Positions 1 to 8,167 are shown, counted from the first letter of the stretch. The stretch is DNA of 64,000 nt from Streptomyces sp. CB02980 (GCF_014451325.2 NZ_JACSCH020000018.1:1-64000), one strand, 5' to 3'. Numbers and translations: made by a program. Notes: generated by a model not told the origin, from the letters alone.

Positions 1-1065
1 CCCGACGTCCCTGAGGACCGACTCCTCCGCACCCGGGTACCGGAAGTCCGCGCTCCGCACCTCCAGATGCCCCCGGCGGCCGAGCTCGGTCACCGGCTTC
101 ACCGGCGGGACCACGCTGGACTCGGTCGCGAGGACCTCCTCGATGCGCTCGGCACAGACCTCGGCCCGCGGCACCATCATGAACATGAAGGTGGCCATCA
201 TGACCGCCATCACGATCTGCATCAGATAGGCGAGGAACGCGGTCAGCGCGCCGATCTGCATGCCGCCGCTGTCGATGCGGTGCGCGCCGAACCAGACGAC
301 CGCCACGCTGGAGATGTTCACGACGGTCATGACCACCGGGAACATCAGCGCCATCAGCCGGCCGGTCGCCATCGAGACGTCGGTCAGCTCCGCGTTGGCG
401 CCGCGGAACCGCTCCTCCTCGTAGTCGTCCTTCACGAACGCCCGGATCACGCGGTTGCCGGTGATCTGCTCGCGCAGCACCCGGTTCACCGTGTCGAGAC
501 GCTCCTGCATCGTCCGGAAGAGCGGCCGCATCTTCCGCACGATCAGGGAGACCGAGACCGCGAGGACCGGCACCACGGCGAGCAGCACGCCCGAGAGCGG
601 CACGTCCTGGCCGAGGGCCATCACGATGCCGCCGACACACATGATGGGCGCGGAGACCATCAGGGTGAACGCCATCAGGACCAGCATCTGGATCTGCTGC
701 ACGTCATTGGTGGTACGGGTGATCAGCGAGGGCGCGCCGAAGTTCCCCAGCTCCCGCGCGGAGAACGACTGCACCCGGTCGAAGACCGCGGCACGCACGT
801 CCCGGCCCAGGGCGGACGCGGTGCGGGCGCCGTAGAACACGGCCCCGATGTTGCAGACGACCTGGACGACGGAGACGCCGACCATCAGGGCGCCGAAGCG
901 CAGGATGTATCCGGTGTCCCCCTCGACGACACCGTTGTCGATGATGTCCGCGTTCAGGGTCGGCAGGTAGAGGCTCGCGGAGGTCTGCAGCAACTGCAGC
1001 AGCACGAGCAGTCCGATGGGTTTTCGATAGGGCCCGAGGTGGGTTCGGAGAAGTCTTATGAGCAC
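1..1065 (-). CDS. ABC transporter, fused permease/ATPase, 3' part off the window
   Basis: This is the N-terminal 355 residues of a half-size ABC exporter read leftward off the window edge. The translation starts at a GTG preceded by a GGAG-type ribosome site and opens MLIRLLRTHLGPYRKPIG. About six hydrophobic segments follow, with the typical type-I exporter phrase VQSFSARELGNFGAPSLITR and the coupling-helix phrase TTNDVQQIQM. The window ends just after HLEVRSADFRYPGAEESVL, where the nucleotide-binding domain begins, so Walker motifs are not visible. Such proteins usually act as heterodimers with a second half-transporter encoded next door, probably outside the window. The substrate cannot be inferred. 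It faces away from the mobile element and is taken as host backbone. Confidence 0.85.
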   Translation of the reverse strand, partial: MLIRLLRTHLGPYRKPIGLLVLLQLLQTSASLYLPTLNADIIDNGVVEGDTGYILRFGALMVGVSVVQVVCNIGAVFYGARTASALGRDVRAAVFDRVQSFSARELGNFGAPSLITRTTNDVQQIQMLVLMAFTLMVSAPIMCVGGIVMALGQDVPLSGVLLAVVPVLAVSVSLIVRKMRPLFRTMQERLDTVNRVLREQITGNRVIRAFVKDDYEEERFRGANAELTDVSMATGRLMALMFPVVMTVVNISSVAVVWFGAHRIDSGGMQIGALTAFLAYLMQIVMAVMMATFMFMMVPRAEVCAERIEEVLATESSVVPPVKPVTELGRRGHLEVRSADFRYPGAEESVLRDVG

Positions 1066-1172
1066 GGCTCCACTATCGCCCGCACGCCCGGGACGTTACG
1101 ACTCGTTTCGGGGTGCGGGGCGAGCCCTGGGGAAGACTTTGCGAACGCCCGCCCGGGTACGCGGGCCGGGCC

Positions 1173-1259
1173 CCGGGCGGCGCTACGAACCGGGTGGGCC
1201 CCGGCCTCCCGGCGGCGCTACGAACCGGGCCCGGCCCCCCGGGCGGCGTCACGAACCGA
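1173..1259. repeat. Three short direct repeats around the 3' end of the xylulokinase gene
   Basis: A 21-22 base unit containing GGCGGCG(CTA/TCA)CGAACCG occurs at 1173-1194, 1208-1229 and 1239-1259. The first two copies are nearly identical. The third overlaps the stop codon of the xylulokinase gene. The repeats fill most of the intergenic space between the two leftward genes. No hairpin with a T-run is seen, so this is not an obvious terminator. Confidence 0.6.
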
Positions 1260-2688
1260 ACGCGCCCGGGTGGAGCTGGTCCCGCGTCGCCACGTACTGC
1301 TGCCGCACCGCCCGGCCCGAGGGCAGGTCCTCGCCCGGCTCCAGGATCTGCGCGGCCGCGCCCTGCCAGGCCGGGGGAGTGGACGGCGACAGCGTGCCCC
1401 GCGCCACCCCGAGGGCCCAGGCGGCCTGCCGGGCCGCGCCGAGCGCCGCGTAGTCGGCCGGCTGGGGCACGACGACCTGCGCGCCGAACAGCGCGGGCGC
1501 GAGCGCCTGCACCGCCGGAAGTGCGGCCGCGGCACCGAGCAGGAACACCCGGCGCACCTCGACACCGCGTCCGCGCAGCACGTCCATGGCGTCGGTGAGC
1601 GCGCAGAGCATGCCCTCGAACGCCGCCCGCGCCAGGTGCTCGGGCTTCATCGACTCGCGCCGCAGCCCGCTGAGCGTGCCCGCGGTGTGCGGGAGGTTCG
1701 GGGTCCGCTCGCCCTCCAGATAGGGCAGCAGGACGAGGCCGGAGGCGCCCGGTGTCGACTTCAGGGCCAGCGCGGACAGCTCTTCGAGGGAGTCGACGCC
1801 CAGCATCTCGGCGGTGCCGCGCAGCGCCCGTACGGCGTTGGAGGTGTGGACGACGGGCAGGTGCATGCCGGTGGCGTCGGCGAAGGAGGTGATCATGCCG
1901 CTGGGGTCGGCGAGGGCCTCGTGGTGGACGGCCATCACGGAGCCGGAGGCGCCGAGCGAGACCACCGCGTCCCCGGGGCCGAGCCCCAGGCCCAGGGCGG
2001 CTGCCATCGTCTCGCCGGTGCCGGCGGAGATGAGGAGCCCCTCGGGCGTGGTGCCGGCCGCGTCGGCCGGGCCGAGGACCTCGGGCAGCACCGCCTGGTG
2101 GCCGAGGGCCAGCTCGACGAGATCGGGGCGGTACGTGCCGGTGCGGGCCGACCAGTAGCCGGTGCCGGAGGCGGCGCCGCGGTCGGTGGTGCGCCGGGCG
2201 GGCCGGCCGAGGAGCTGCCAGACCAGCCAGTCGTGCGGCTGGAGGACCATCGCGACCCGCCGGGCGTGCTCGGGCTCGGTACGGGCGAGCCAGCGCAGCT
2301 TGGCCACCGGCTGCCCGGCGCCGGGCACGGAGCCGACGGCCTCGGCCCAGGCCTGGCGGCCGCCGAGCGACTCGACGAGGTCGGCGGCGGCGATCTGGGC
2401 CCGCTTGTCGTTGCGGACGAGCGCGGGCCGCACCAGGCCGCCCTGCGCGTCGAGCGGTACGAGTCCGTGCTGCTGCGCGGACACCCCGATGGCCTGCACG
2501 CCCTCCAGGAGCCCGCCGGTGGCGGCCTCCCCGAGCGAGAGCAGCCAGGTCTGCGGGTCGACGTCGACGGCCTTGGGTTCGCCCGGGTGAGGGGCGTATC
2601 CCTGCCGCAGTACGGCACCCGTGTCCGTGTCACAGACGACGATGCGTGTGAACTCCGCTGAGCTGTCGAGTCCTGCGACTATCCCCAT
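1249..2688 (-). CDS. xylB: FGGY-family carbohydrate kinase, xylulokinase type
   Basis: A 479-residue protein of the FGGY/ASKHA kinase family, the usual length for xylulokinases (about 480-500). It begins MGIVAGLDSSAEFTRIVVCD, the N-terminal phosphate-binding strand-loop, has the acceptor-sugar region around QQHGLVPLDAQGG, then AVVSLGASGSVMAVH (phosphate 2 loop) and a C-terminal ADYAALGAARQAAWALG, all typical of xylulokinases. It would phosphorylate D-xylulose to xylulose 5-phosphate in the cytoplasm. Substrate assignment rests on overall resemblance; other pentulose kinases of the same family cannot be excluded. No xylose isomerase gene is visible beside it. It is host backbone, followed on the same strand by the ABC exporter. 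Confidence 0.82.
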   Translation of the reverse strand: MGIVAGLDSSAEFTRIVVCDTDTGAVLRQGYAPHPGEPKAVDVDPQTWLLSLGEAATGGLLEGVQAIGVSAQQHGLVPLDAQGGLVRPALVRNDKRAQIAAADLVESLGGRQAWAEAVGSVPGAGQPVAKLRWLARTEPEHARRVAMVLQPHDWLVWQLLGRPARRTTDRGAASGTGYWSARTGTYRPDLVELALGHQAVLPEVLGPADAAGTTPEGLLISAGTGETMAAALGLGLGPGDAVVSLGASGSVMAVHHEALADPSGMITSFADATGMHLPVVHTSNAVRALRGTAEMLGVDSLEELSALALKSTPGASGLVLLPYLEGERTPNLPHTAGTLSGLRRESMKPEHLARAAFEGMLCALTDAMDVLRGRGVEVRRVFLLGAAAALPAVQALAPALFGAQVVVPQPADYAALGAARQAAWALGVARGTLSPSTPPAWQGAAAQILEPGEDLPSGRAVRQQYVATRDQLHPGAFGS

Positions 2689-2718
2689 GACACTTGATTC
2701 TGCCGCACGCGGGGCGGT

Positions 2719-3030
2719 TCAGGTGTTGCTGGTGCCCCAGTCGTCGTCCTCGACCTTCCCGTTGGCCCCGCCGCGCCCGGACAGCGCGTGGAACCGGTCG
2801 GTCACCGAGGACGGCAGCCTGTCGCCCACCTTGTCGCCCACGACGTGCGCGGCCTTGCCCGCGACCTGCCGCCCGGTCTGGGCGGCGGACTCGGCGGCGT
2901 TGCGCACGGCCGGGTTCTGCGCGAACCCCTTCGCGGACTTCTTCATCTGCTCGTAGCGCTCGCGTCCGGCCCGCGTGCCGACCACGTAACCGAGGGCGAG
3001 TCCTACGACGAACGTCAGCTTGTATCGCAT
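2719..3030 (-). CDS. YtxH-like small membrane-anchored protein
   Basis: A 103-residue protein starting MRYKLTFVVGLALGYVVGTR. This is one short N-terminal hydrophobic segment with glycine-rich GLALGYVVGTRAG, characteristic of YtxH-like proteins of actinobacteria. The rest is a hydrophilic, probably helical tail that ends in an acidic patch. The ATG at 3030 was chosen because a GGTGG ribosome site precedes it; upstream in-frame codons do not read as protein. The function of the family is not established beyond stress association in Firmicutes. Confidence 0.75.
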   Translation of the reverse strand: MRYKLTFVVGLALGYVVGTRAGRERYEQMKKSAKGFAQNPAVRNAAESAAQTGRQVAGKAAHVVGDKVGDRLPSSVTDRFHALSGRGGANGKVEDDDWGTSNT

Positions 3031-3112
3031 GGCCACCACCTTCCCTGGAGAGCTTCCCTGATGCATCCACGACGCATCGCCGGTGCCCAGGTGGTGCTCA
3101 CGGCGATACCGA

Positions 3113-3142
3113 TTGGCGGAGCACCCCCCTGCTTGCGCTAAT
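3113..3142 (+). promoter_or_regulatory. Possible promoter of the tRNA-Asn genes
   Basis: A TTGGCG hexamer at 3113-3118 and GCTAAT at 3137-3142 are separated by 18 bases and lie about 70 bases upstream of the first tRNA-Asn. This is a plausible vegetative promoter, inferred from sequence only. Confidence 0.35.
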
Positions 3143-3211
3143 GTATGTGTCGCAGCGAGCAACCGCCCGCCCGGAGCATCCGGAGTGGGTACGTTCGGTG
3201 CAACGCAGCAA

Positions 3212-3284
3212 TCCCCTGTAGCTCAATTGGCAGAGCAGCCGGCTGTTAACCGGCAGGTTACTGGTTCGAGTCCAGTCGGGGGAG
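3212..3284 (+). tRNA. tRNA-Asn (anticodon GTT)
   Basis: A 73-base cloverleaf. The acceptor stem TCCCCTG pairs with CGGGGGA (one G-U pair), the D arm is AGCTCAATTGGCAGAGC, the anticodon loop is CTGTTAA giving GTT, and the T arm carries GGTTCGAGTCC. The discriminator is G and no CCA is encoded. A second almost identical copy begins five bases downstream. Confidence 0.95.
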
Positions 3285-3289
3285 CGCGA

Positions 3290-3362
3290 TCCCCTGTAGC
3301 TCAATTGGCAGAGCATTCGGCTGTTAACCGGAGGGTTACTGGTTCGAGTCCAGTCGGGGGAG
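3290..3362 (+). tRNA. tRNA-Asn (anticodon GTT), second copy
   Basis: Same fold and anticodon as the preceding copy. The differences lie in the anticodon stem and variable region (GCATTCGG and CCGGAGGG in place of GCAGCCGG and CCGGCAGG). The first anticodon-stem pair is weaker in this copy. It is followed directly by a terminator, so the two tRNAs probably form one transcript. Confidence 0.94.
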
Positions 3363-3370
3363 CGGAACGG

Positions 3371-3395
3371 AAAAGGACCCTTCGGGGTCCTTTTT
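3371..3395 (+). terminator. Rho-independent terminator after the tRNA-Asn pair
   Basis: AAAAGGACCC, TTCG loop region and GGGTCC followed by five T residues form a classical hairpin with T-run, right after the second tRNA. Confidence 0.85.
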
Positions 3396-3528
3396 CGCGT
3401 CCCGGGGAACCATGCGGAGCGCGGTGCGGTCTTCATGGTCGAGCAGAGCCGATCTTCCGGAGCAGGAGATCGTATGAGCGGCTATGCTGCGGCAGACGGC
3501 GCGCACACATGTACGCGCCTCACCGTTC

Positions 3529-3602
3529 GGGGCGGTAGCTCAGCCGGTTAGAGCAGCGGACTCATAATCCGTCGGCCGTGGGTTCGAGTCCCACCCGCCC
3601 CA
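3529..3602 (+). tRNA. tRNA with anticodon CAT (elongator Met or Ile2); likely attachment site of the element
   Basis: A 74-base cloverleaf. GGGGCGG pairs with CCGCCCC, the anticodon arm is GCGGA/CTCATAA/TCCGT with anticodon CAT, and the T arm is GTGGGTTCGAGTCCCAC; the discriminator is A. Anticodon CAT with this loop fits both elongator tRNA-Met and the lysidine-modified tRNA-Ile2, and the sequence alone does not decide. It is not an initiator: the first acceptor pair is G-C and the anticodon stem lacks the three G-C pairs. The integrase gene of the element ends 115 bases downstream, so the tRNA 3' half is the likely attachment site. Confidence 0.9.
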
Positions 3603-3716
3603 CAGAGCAGAAACGTCGTGACCAGGCACTTCACCGGTCAGACGTGAGTACGAAGGGTCTTGGCAGCCCGTCCTAAGCAGGAAAGCACACCTGATTGGAC
3701 AAAGATTGGACGCAGG

Positions 3717-5348
3717 TCACACGACGCGCTCGAACCCCTCGTTTGGCGCATCAGTGAGCCCGTCCCGCGTCACCTGCGGCCCCTCGGCAGGGTCCAGAGC
3801 CGCGTGATCAGCGGCACATTTCCCCGGAGGGCGTGAGCTGCCGTTCGCGGAAGCCGGCGTCGAGCCAGGCTGCGGCCGGGGGACGACCGAGCTGGTGGTC
3901 TCGGCCTCGTTGTCCAGGAGCTGCGGGAGGACCGCCGTGTAGGTGTCGGATGTGACCTGGAAGCTCTTGTGACCCAGTCGCACCTGGACGACCTTCATCT
4001 TTGCCCCGCCGAGCAGGGCCAGTGCCGCTGACAGGTGCCGGGTGTCGTGCAGTCGGATCGGAGGCAGCCCAGAGAGCTCGACGAGCCGATTGAACCTCCG
4101 GCTCATCCAGTCCGGGTGGAGGGGCTTGCCGTCCTCGTGCACCCAGAAGCGGTCGCTCTCGACGTAGGCGTGGGCCTCACTCCATGCCTCGCGCTCCTTC
4201 GCGCGCGTCGTGTCGAACTCCACCCAGAGCTCGGCGGTGCCGGTGTCGAGGGTGACGGTGCGGACGCTGTCCTGCTTCGGTGCCTCGTCGTAGACCCGGT
4301 AGGCGACTTCGACGACCTGCGCCGAGATTCGGAAGTACTGCACCGGTGAGTACAGGCTGACCTCCGACGGGGGCAGTGCGCACATCTCCCCGCGGCGCGG
4401 TCCCCTGAAGATGAGCCCGTTCCACAGCCCGACGAACCGGTCGGACGCGATGAAGGCGAGGAAGTCGGCCGTCTGCTCCGGAGTCCACACCATCACCGGG
4501 GACGGCCTCTGGCCCGTCCGCTTCCACTCGTCGACGCGTTCCGGCGTCCAGACCAGCGCCGTGGGCTTCTTCACCGGCGGAAGCTCCACCATCTTGGCCC
4601 AGTTGGTGGTGTAGTCGCCGCGCTTGATGACGTCCGACATGAAGGACTTCAGAGTCGCGAGGATGCGGTGCAGCGTGTTGACCGAGGTGATCTTCCGCCG
4701 CCCCTTGCTGCCCTCGCGGAGTGCCGCGTTCGCATCCAGATACGCGCCGCGCCTGAAGCGACGCTCCTCCGTCTTCCCGGAGGCCCTGACCCACGCCGTG
4801 TGTGCCGCGTCGCGCGCCTCCGTCAGTTCGACTATGCGCGCGTGGTGCAGAAGCCGCTCGGCGTTCTCTCGCTCGATCGCCGTGAACATCGCCTCGATGT
4901 GCCGGAGCTTGAGGTCGCGCCGCTTGATGTGCCCGAGGTGGGGCCTGAGGTACAACCGGATGTGATCCTCGTACCCGTGAGTCGTCGTGCGCGCGAGCCG
5001 CTTCTTGCGACCGATCCACGCGTCCAGGTCCTCGGCCACGGTGGCGTCGCTGAGGATGTCGGTGCCCTTGACGGCCTCCCGGTAGAGCTCGGCCGCCTTC
5101 TTCAACGCCGCGTCCTTGGTGGCGAACCCGAACCTGCGGACACGGCGCCGGTCACCGTTCTCACCGGCCTCCAGCTCGAAGTAGAGGCTCCACTTTCCGT
5201 GCTTCTTCTCCTTGAGCTTCGGGCAGGTGGCTCCGATGTTGCGCTGCTTCGGCTTGCCTGAGTCATCCAGGACCGGGGCGCCGTCCTCGCCGATCACCGG
5301 CTCCTGGCAGACGCAGTAGCGCGTGTAGGAGGGGTTGAACTTCTCCAT
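3717..5348 (-). CDS. int: Site-specific tyrosine recombinase (integrase)
   Basis: A 543-residue phage-type integrase. It carries an N-terminal Cys-containing segment (YCVCQEPVIG), an arm-binding region with basic stretches, a core-binding helical domain (about 100-260) and a C-terminal catalytic domain. Catalytic residues visible are Arg in FRGPRRGEMCAL (about 318), His-x-x-Arg in LHDTRHLSAAL (434-437), His in VRLGHKS (460) and the Tyr nucleophile in TSDTYTAVL (470). The start at MEKFNPSYTR was preferred over an ATG 20 codons upstream because GAGGA precedes it and the upstream residues look non-coding. The gene points toward the CAT tRNA, the standard layout for integration into a tRNA 3' end. 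A divergent small HTH gene follows, as int/xis pairs often have. Confidence 0.93.
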   Translation of the reverse strand: MEKFNPSYTRYCVCQEPVIGEDGAPVLDDSGKPKQRNIGATCPKLKEKKHGKWSLYFELEAGENGDRRRVRRFGFATKDAALKKAAELYREAVKGTDILSDATVAEDLDAWIGRKKRLARTTTHGYEDHIRLYLRPHLGHIKRRDLKLRHIEAMFTAIERENAERLLHHARIVELTEARDAAHTAWVRASGKTEERRFRRGAYLDANAALREGSKGRRKITSVNTLHRILATLKSFMSDVIKRGDYTTNWAKMVELPPVKKPTALVWTPERVDEWKRTGQRPSPVMVWTPEQTADFLAFIASDRFVGLWNGLIFRGPRRGEMCALPPSEVSLYSPVQYFRISAQVVEVAYRVYDEAPKQDSVRTVTLDTGTAELWVEFDTTRAKEREAWSEAHAYVESDRFWVHEDGKPLHPDWMSRRFNRLVELSGLPPIRLHDTRHLSAALALLGGAKMKVVQVRLGHKSFQVTSDTYTAVLPQLLDNEAETTSSVVPRPQPGSTPASANGSSRPPGKCAADHAALDPAEGPQVTRDGLTDAPNEGFERVV

Positions 5349-5414
5349 CACTCTGGGGTCCTCGCTCCTTGTCCCTCTATGACGGTCCACGGTGAACCGT
5401 GGGGACATCTTGCC

Positions 5415-5432
5415 CCAACACTCCAGTGTTGG
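5415..5432. promoter_or_regulatory. Palindrome between the integrase and the HTH gene, candidate operator
   Basis: CCAACACT-CC-AGTGTTGG is a perfect inverted repeat with 8-base arms, in the divergent promoter region of integrase and the small HTH gene. A closely related sequence lies at 11143-11158. This suggests a shared operator for an element-encoded regulator. Confidence 0.5.
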
Positions 5433-5477
5433 CGTATCCTTAAGTCACGTTGGCGTGGGGGAGAACGCGACAACGGG

Positions 5478-5726
5478 ATGACAACGGAAAACGCCGTAGT
5501 TGTAGGCGCCAGGGCCAGTCAGATGACCTTGGACGAACTGCTCGCACTGCCGCCCACGGTGAACGTCACCACGGCTGCACGGGCGCTCGGGATCGGAGTC
5601 CACAAGGCATACGCCCTGATCAAGGAAGGGACCTTCCCCGTGCGAACGCTTCCGCTGGGGAGCACGGTGAAGGTTCCTACCGCTGCGTTGTGGAGCGTGT
5701 TGGAGGTGACGCCGCCGACGCGCTGA
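5478..5726 (+). CDS. Small helix-turn-helix protein, excisionase candidate
   Basis: An 82-residue protein opening MTTENAVVVGARASQM. The central phrase TTAARALGIGVHKAYALIKE is a MerR/excisionase-like helix-turn-helix, followed by the short wing (VRTLPLGSTVKVPTAAL) found in small helix-turn-helix proteins used as recombination directionality factors. The ATG lies after GGGGGAG at 5457-5463. Its position, divergent from the integrase, supports an excisionase role. It could equally be a small transcription factor controlling the integrase promoter. Confidence 0.7.
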   Translation: MTTENAVVVGARASQMTLDELLALPPTVNVTTAARALGIGVHKAYALIKEGTFPVRTLPLGSTVKVPTAALWSVLEVTPPTR

Positions 5727-5753
5727 TGATCGCGGGCCGACCCGAACAACTCT

Positions 5754-5790
5754 CCTAGGCCGCAGCCCCCGTACGGGGCTGTGGCCTAGG
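5754..5790. terminator. Long stable hairpin, terminator or structural site
   Basis: CCTAGGCCGCAGCCCC and GGGGCTGTGGCCTAGG form a 16-base stem with one G-U pair around a short CGTA-type loop. It lies directly after the HTH gene and before the recombinase-like gene. There is no clear T-run, so a recombination or regulatory role is also possible. Confidence 0.6.
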
Positions 5791-5833
5791 ATCGGGCGGC
5801 TACACGCGTACGAGAAGAACGGACGACCATCGA

Positions 5834-6793
5834 ATGCCTCGGCTCTACGGTTTTGACGACCAGTCGCGTCAACGGCTTCGCGACGACGAGGTGGAGCCGA
5901 CCCGCCAGATGGTTAGCCGGGCCCTGGCTGGCGCTTCGAACGCCGACGTTGCCGCTTGGGCCAACGGTGAGGGCTACCGAGGGACCCTCGGTGGGGAGTG
6001 GAAGGACGCCTCCGTCGGCCGTCTCTTCCGAAACCCGGCCATCGCCGGGCTCCGTCGTGAGGCGAATGGCGAGCTTGTGGACGCCGGCCACCCCGGCCCG
6101 ATCACCCCCGAGGAGTTCCACGCCTTGGAGGAGCGTGAGAAGGCCCGGAAGACGGCTGCGCCGGGCGACGTGCATGACTACCTCCTCAACGATGAGGCGA
6201 GCACGTGCGGCAACTGCACGAAGGCTCTCCAGGGTGCGCGTACGAACTCGGGTACCCCGGGGTACCGCTGCCGCCCAAAGGACAAGAACGGGCGCGGTGG
6301 GTGCGGAGAGGTCCGAATCGACGCCGAGCTGCTGGAGAACTACGTCGGCGAGTACGTGGTGGCCGAACTCCTCAAGCCCGGCATTCGCGCGCAGCTTCTC
6401 CGCGCGCAGGAAGCCGTCAAGGAGCAGGTCAAGCAGCTGACGGCTGACATCGCCGACCTTGAGGGACGGCGGAATGAAGCCGCCACGCTCTACGGGCAGC
6501 GGCAGATCAGCAGCGAGGCCCTCGTCATCGCCGACGGCGAGCTGACGAAGACCCTCAAGGAGACACGAAAGCGGCTCCGGTACGCGGAGCAGATGGCGAA
6601 CTTCAAGCTGGGGAGCGCCACCGACCTGGTGCGCTGGTGGAACACTGCGCCGACGGCCTCCAAGAGGGCGATCACTCTTCTCCTCTTGGAGGCCATCGTC
6701 GTGTACCCGGCACGCGCGCGGGGTGTCCGCACGATCGAGCCTGGCCGCGTCGTCCTGCACTGGCGCAAGATGGGCGGCGCGTCAGACGGCTGA
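5834..6793 (+). CDS. Serine-recombinase-like protein lacking the catalytic domain
   Basis: A 319-residue protein that matches only the C-terminal part of large serine recombinases. Residues 1-90 correspond to the Recombinase domain (RLYGFDDQSRQRLR, then VSRALAGASNADVAAWANGE, and FRNPAIAGLRRE). Residues about 120-160 hold a zinc-ribbon (CGNCTKAL, YRCRPKD, then GGCGEV). Residues about 190-260 form a predicted coiled coil (QEAVKEQVKQLTADIADLEG). The N-terminal resolvase domain with the serine nucleophile is absent, and the short space upstream has no room for it. The start falls exactly at the domain boundary. It may be a remnant, a partner of another recombinase, or a DNA-binding factor. Its last codons overlap the convergent membrane-protein gene by 12 bases. 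Confidence 0.8.
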   Translation: MPRLYGFDDQSRQRLRDDEVEPTRQMVSRALAGASNADVAAWANGEGYRGTLGGEWKDASVGRLFRNPAIAGLRREANGELVDAGHPGPITPEEFHALEEREKARKTAAPGDVHDYLLNDEASTCGNCTKALQGARTNSGTPGYRCRPKDKNGRGGCGEVRIDAELLENYVGEYVVAELLKPGIRAQLLRAQEAVKEQVKQLTADIADLEGRRNEAATLYGQRQISSEALVIADGELTKTLKETRKRLRYAEQMANFKLGSATDLVRWWNTAPTASKRAITLLLLEAIVVYPARARGVRTIEPGRVVLHWRKMGGASDG

Positions 6794-7555
6794 GACGGTC
6801 ACCTTCCGCGCAGCGATCCGCCGTCCGACCATCGACATCGTCAGGCCGGTGATCAGGGCGACCACTGCCAGGCCGGCCAGGACCGGGGAGACGATCTCCT
6901 CGGTCTCCAGCGACCACGGGTGGCCGAGGTAGCGCGTGACCAGGTAGGAGCCCTTGCTCAGGGCGTATGCGACGCCCAGCATCGCCGCGACGGCCGACAT
7001 GGTGAGCCCTCGCGCAGTCCAGAGGTGACCGCCTCGACGCATGGACAGAGCCATCCCCGAGCACAGGAAGACGATCTCTCCACAGGTCACCGCCACGTAG
7101 GCCAGATAGACCATGAGGTACACGGTGACGCCGGGCGCGGCGGCGTGCGCGGTGGTGAACTCGATGGTCTCGTCCGTGGTCGCGACGAACAGCGGGAGCA
7201 TGGCGGCGAGTACGACGACTGCGAAGGCGATCCGCGCGTAGAGGCTGGCCTTGAGGACTTCCCGCGTGTACGACCAGTCCACCAGCATGAGCTGGAGGCT
7301 GCCACACCACAGGACCGCGCAGATGTGGGCGCCGATCTTGGCCGCGTTGTTCATGCCGGTCGCGGACTCGACTGCGGACTCGACCGCAGGAACGGCGAGG
7401 AGAACCCCGAGGGTGCACACACCGAACGCGATGGTTCTGGCCACGCGTGCGATGCGGTAGTCGGCTCGGTCCTGCTGGCGCCAGGCTTCACGGGCGGAGA
7501 GCACGGTGCCCGTCAAGCCGAAGAGGGTGCACAGGCCGAAGACTATGCCGTCCAT
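6782..7555 (-). CDS. Multi-pass membrane protein, MAB_1171c-like
   Basis: A 257-residue protein with about seven hydrophobic segments (for example IVFGLCTLFGLTGTVLSA near the N terminus, AVVVLAAMLPLFVAT and LAGLAVVALITGLTMSMV). Composition and pattern resemble the actinobacterial MAB_1171c-like membrane family, but the usual long cytoplasmic C-terminal region is missing and the protein ends soon after the last segment. The gene follows the XRE regulator on the same strand with a 6-base gap, so the two are co-transcribed. Function unknown; such pairs are common on streptomycete mobile elements. Confidence 0.7.
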   Translation of the reverse strand: MDGIVFGLCTLFGLTGTVLSAREAWRQQDRADYRIARVARTIAFGVCTLGVLLAVPAVESAVESATGMNNAAKIGAHICAVLWCGSLQLMLVDWSYTREVLKASLYARIAFAVVVLAAMLPLFVATTDETIEFTTAHAAAPGVTVYLMVYLAYVAVTCGEIVFLCSGMALSMRRGGHLWTARGLTMSAVAAMLGVAYALSKGSYLVTRYLGHPWSLETEEIVSPVLAGLAVVALITGLTMSMVGRRIAARKVTVSAV

Positions 7556-7561
7556 GTCGTT

Positions 7562-8092
7562 CTAGGGTCCTTCCAGGTCGGAGGCGGCCCGTTGGGCTGC
7601 TTCGTCGAAACTGAGCCGGCGCCGTCTACCAGGCCGTGGGGCCTCGGGGACGGAGGGCAGGGGTTCGGGAATCTCGGGGACTGTGAGGTTGCTGCGGCCG
7701 TGCCGTGAGCGGATCTCACGCGCGGCCTCCAGCAGCTCACTTGCCCCTTCCGGCCCCAAGTCGTGAATCAGGCGTAGGGCTTCACGAACCTCGGGGTATT
7801 CCTCGTAGACCGTCAGCGAGGTCAAGCCGTTGTATCCGGGGAGCAGGAAACTTACCGGAGTTTCAAAAGCCCGTGCGATCCCGAGGAGCTGGGACAGTTT
7901 CGGGTCCGTCTTCTCCCCGGTCAGCAGCTCGTTGACGACCTGGTGGGTCATGGCCGGTTTCCCGCCGGCCTCCTGGGCTGTCGCTGCGGCGATGGCGCGC
8001 GTGCTGAGTGTTTTCCCGGCCTTGTCGCGCTTCCTGCCGAGCAGCAAAGCCAGCTTGCTGGCGAGAGGTACCTGCGGGCCGAGCGACGGCAT
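7562..8092 (-). CDS. XRE-family helix-turn-helix regulator, probable element repressor
   Basis: A 176-residue protein. Residues 10-90 form an XRE-type DNA-binding domain (KLALLLGRKR, STRAIAAATAQEAGGKPAMT, HQVVNELLTGEKTDPKLSQL, IARAFETPVSFLLPG). The pattern is that of the regulators with a linker FLLPGY often found with streptomycete membrane proteins. The C-terminal part is helical then proline- and arginine-rich (PEIPEPLPSVPEAPRPGRRRR). It probably represses promoters of the element, including the rightward promoter candidate at 8168-8197. That link is inferred from position only. Confidence 0.8.
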   Translation of the reverse strand: MPSLGPQVPLASKLALLLGRKRDKAGKTLSTRAIAAATAQEAGGKPAMTHQVVNELLTGEKTDPKLSQLLGIARAFETPVSFLLPGYNGLTSLTVYEEYPEVREALRLIHDLGPEGASELLEAAREIRSRHGRSNLTVPEIPEPLPSVPEAPRPGRRRRLSFDEAAQRAASDLEGP

Positions 8093-8167
8093 CTGGTCGT
8101 AACTCCTCTAAGTCTGTCAACTCCAGCCAGGGTGATGGCGAGTGGAGGCTTTCAATGTCTTCGTTTG

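Noticed and set aside
67..2661. Long plus-strand open frame of 864 codons
   Set aside because: It is antisense to the ABC exporter and the xylulokinase gene, is His/Asp/Arg-rich and shows no family resemblance; a typical high-GC shadow frame.
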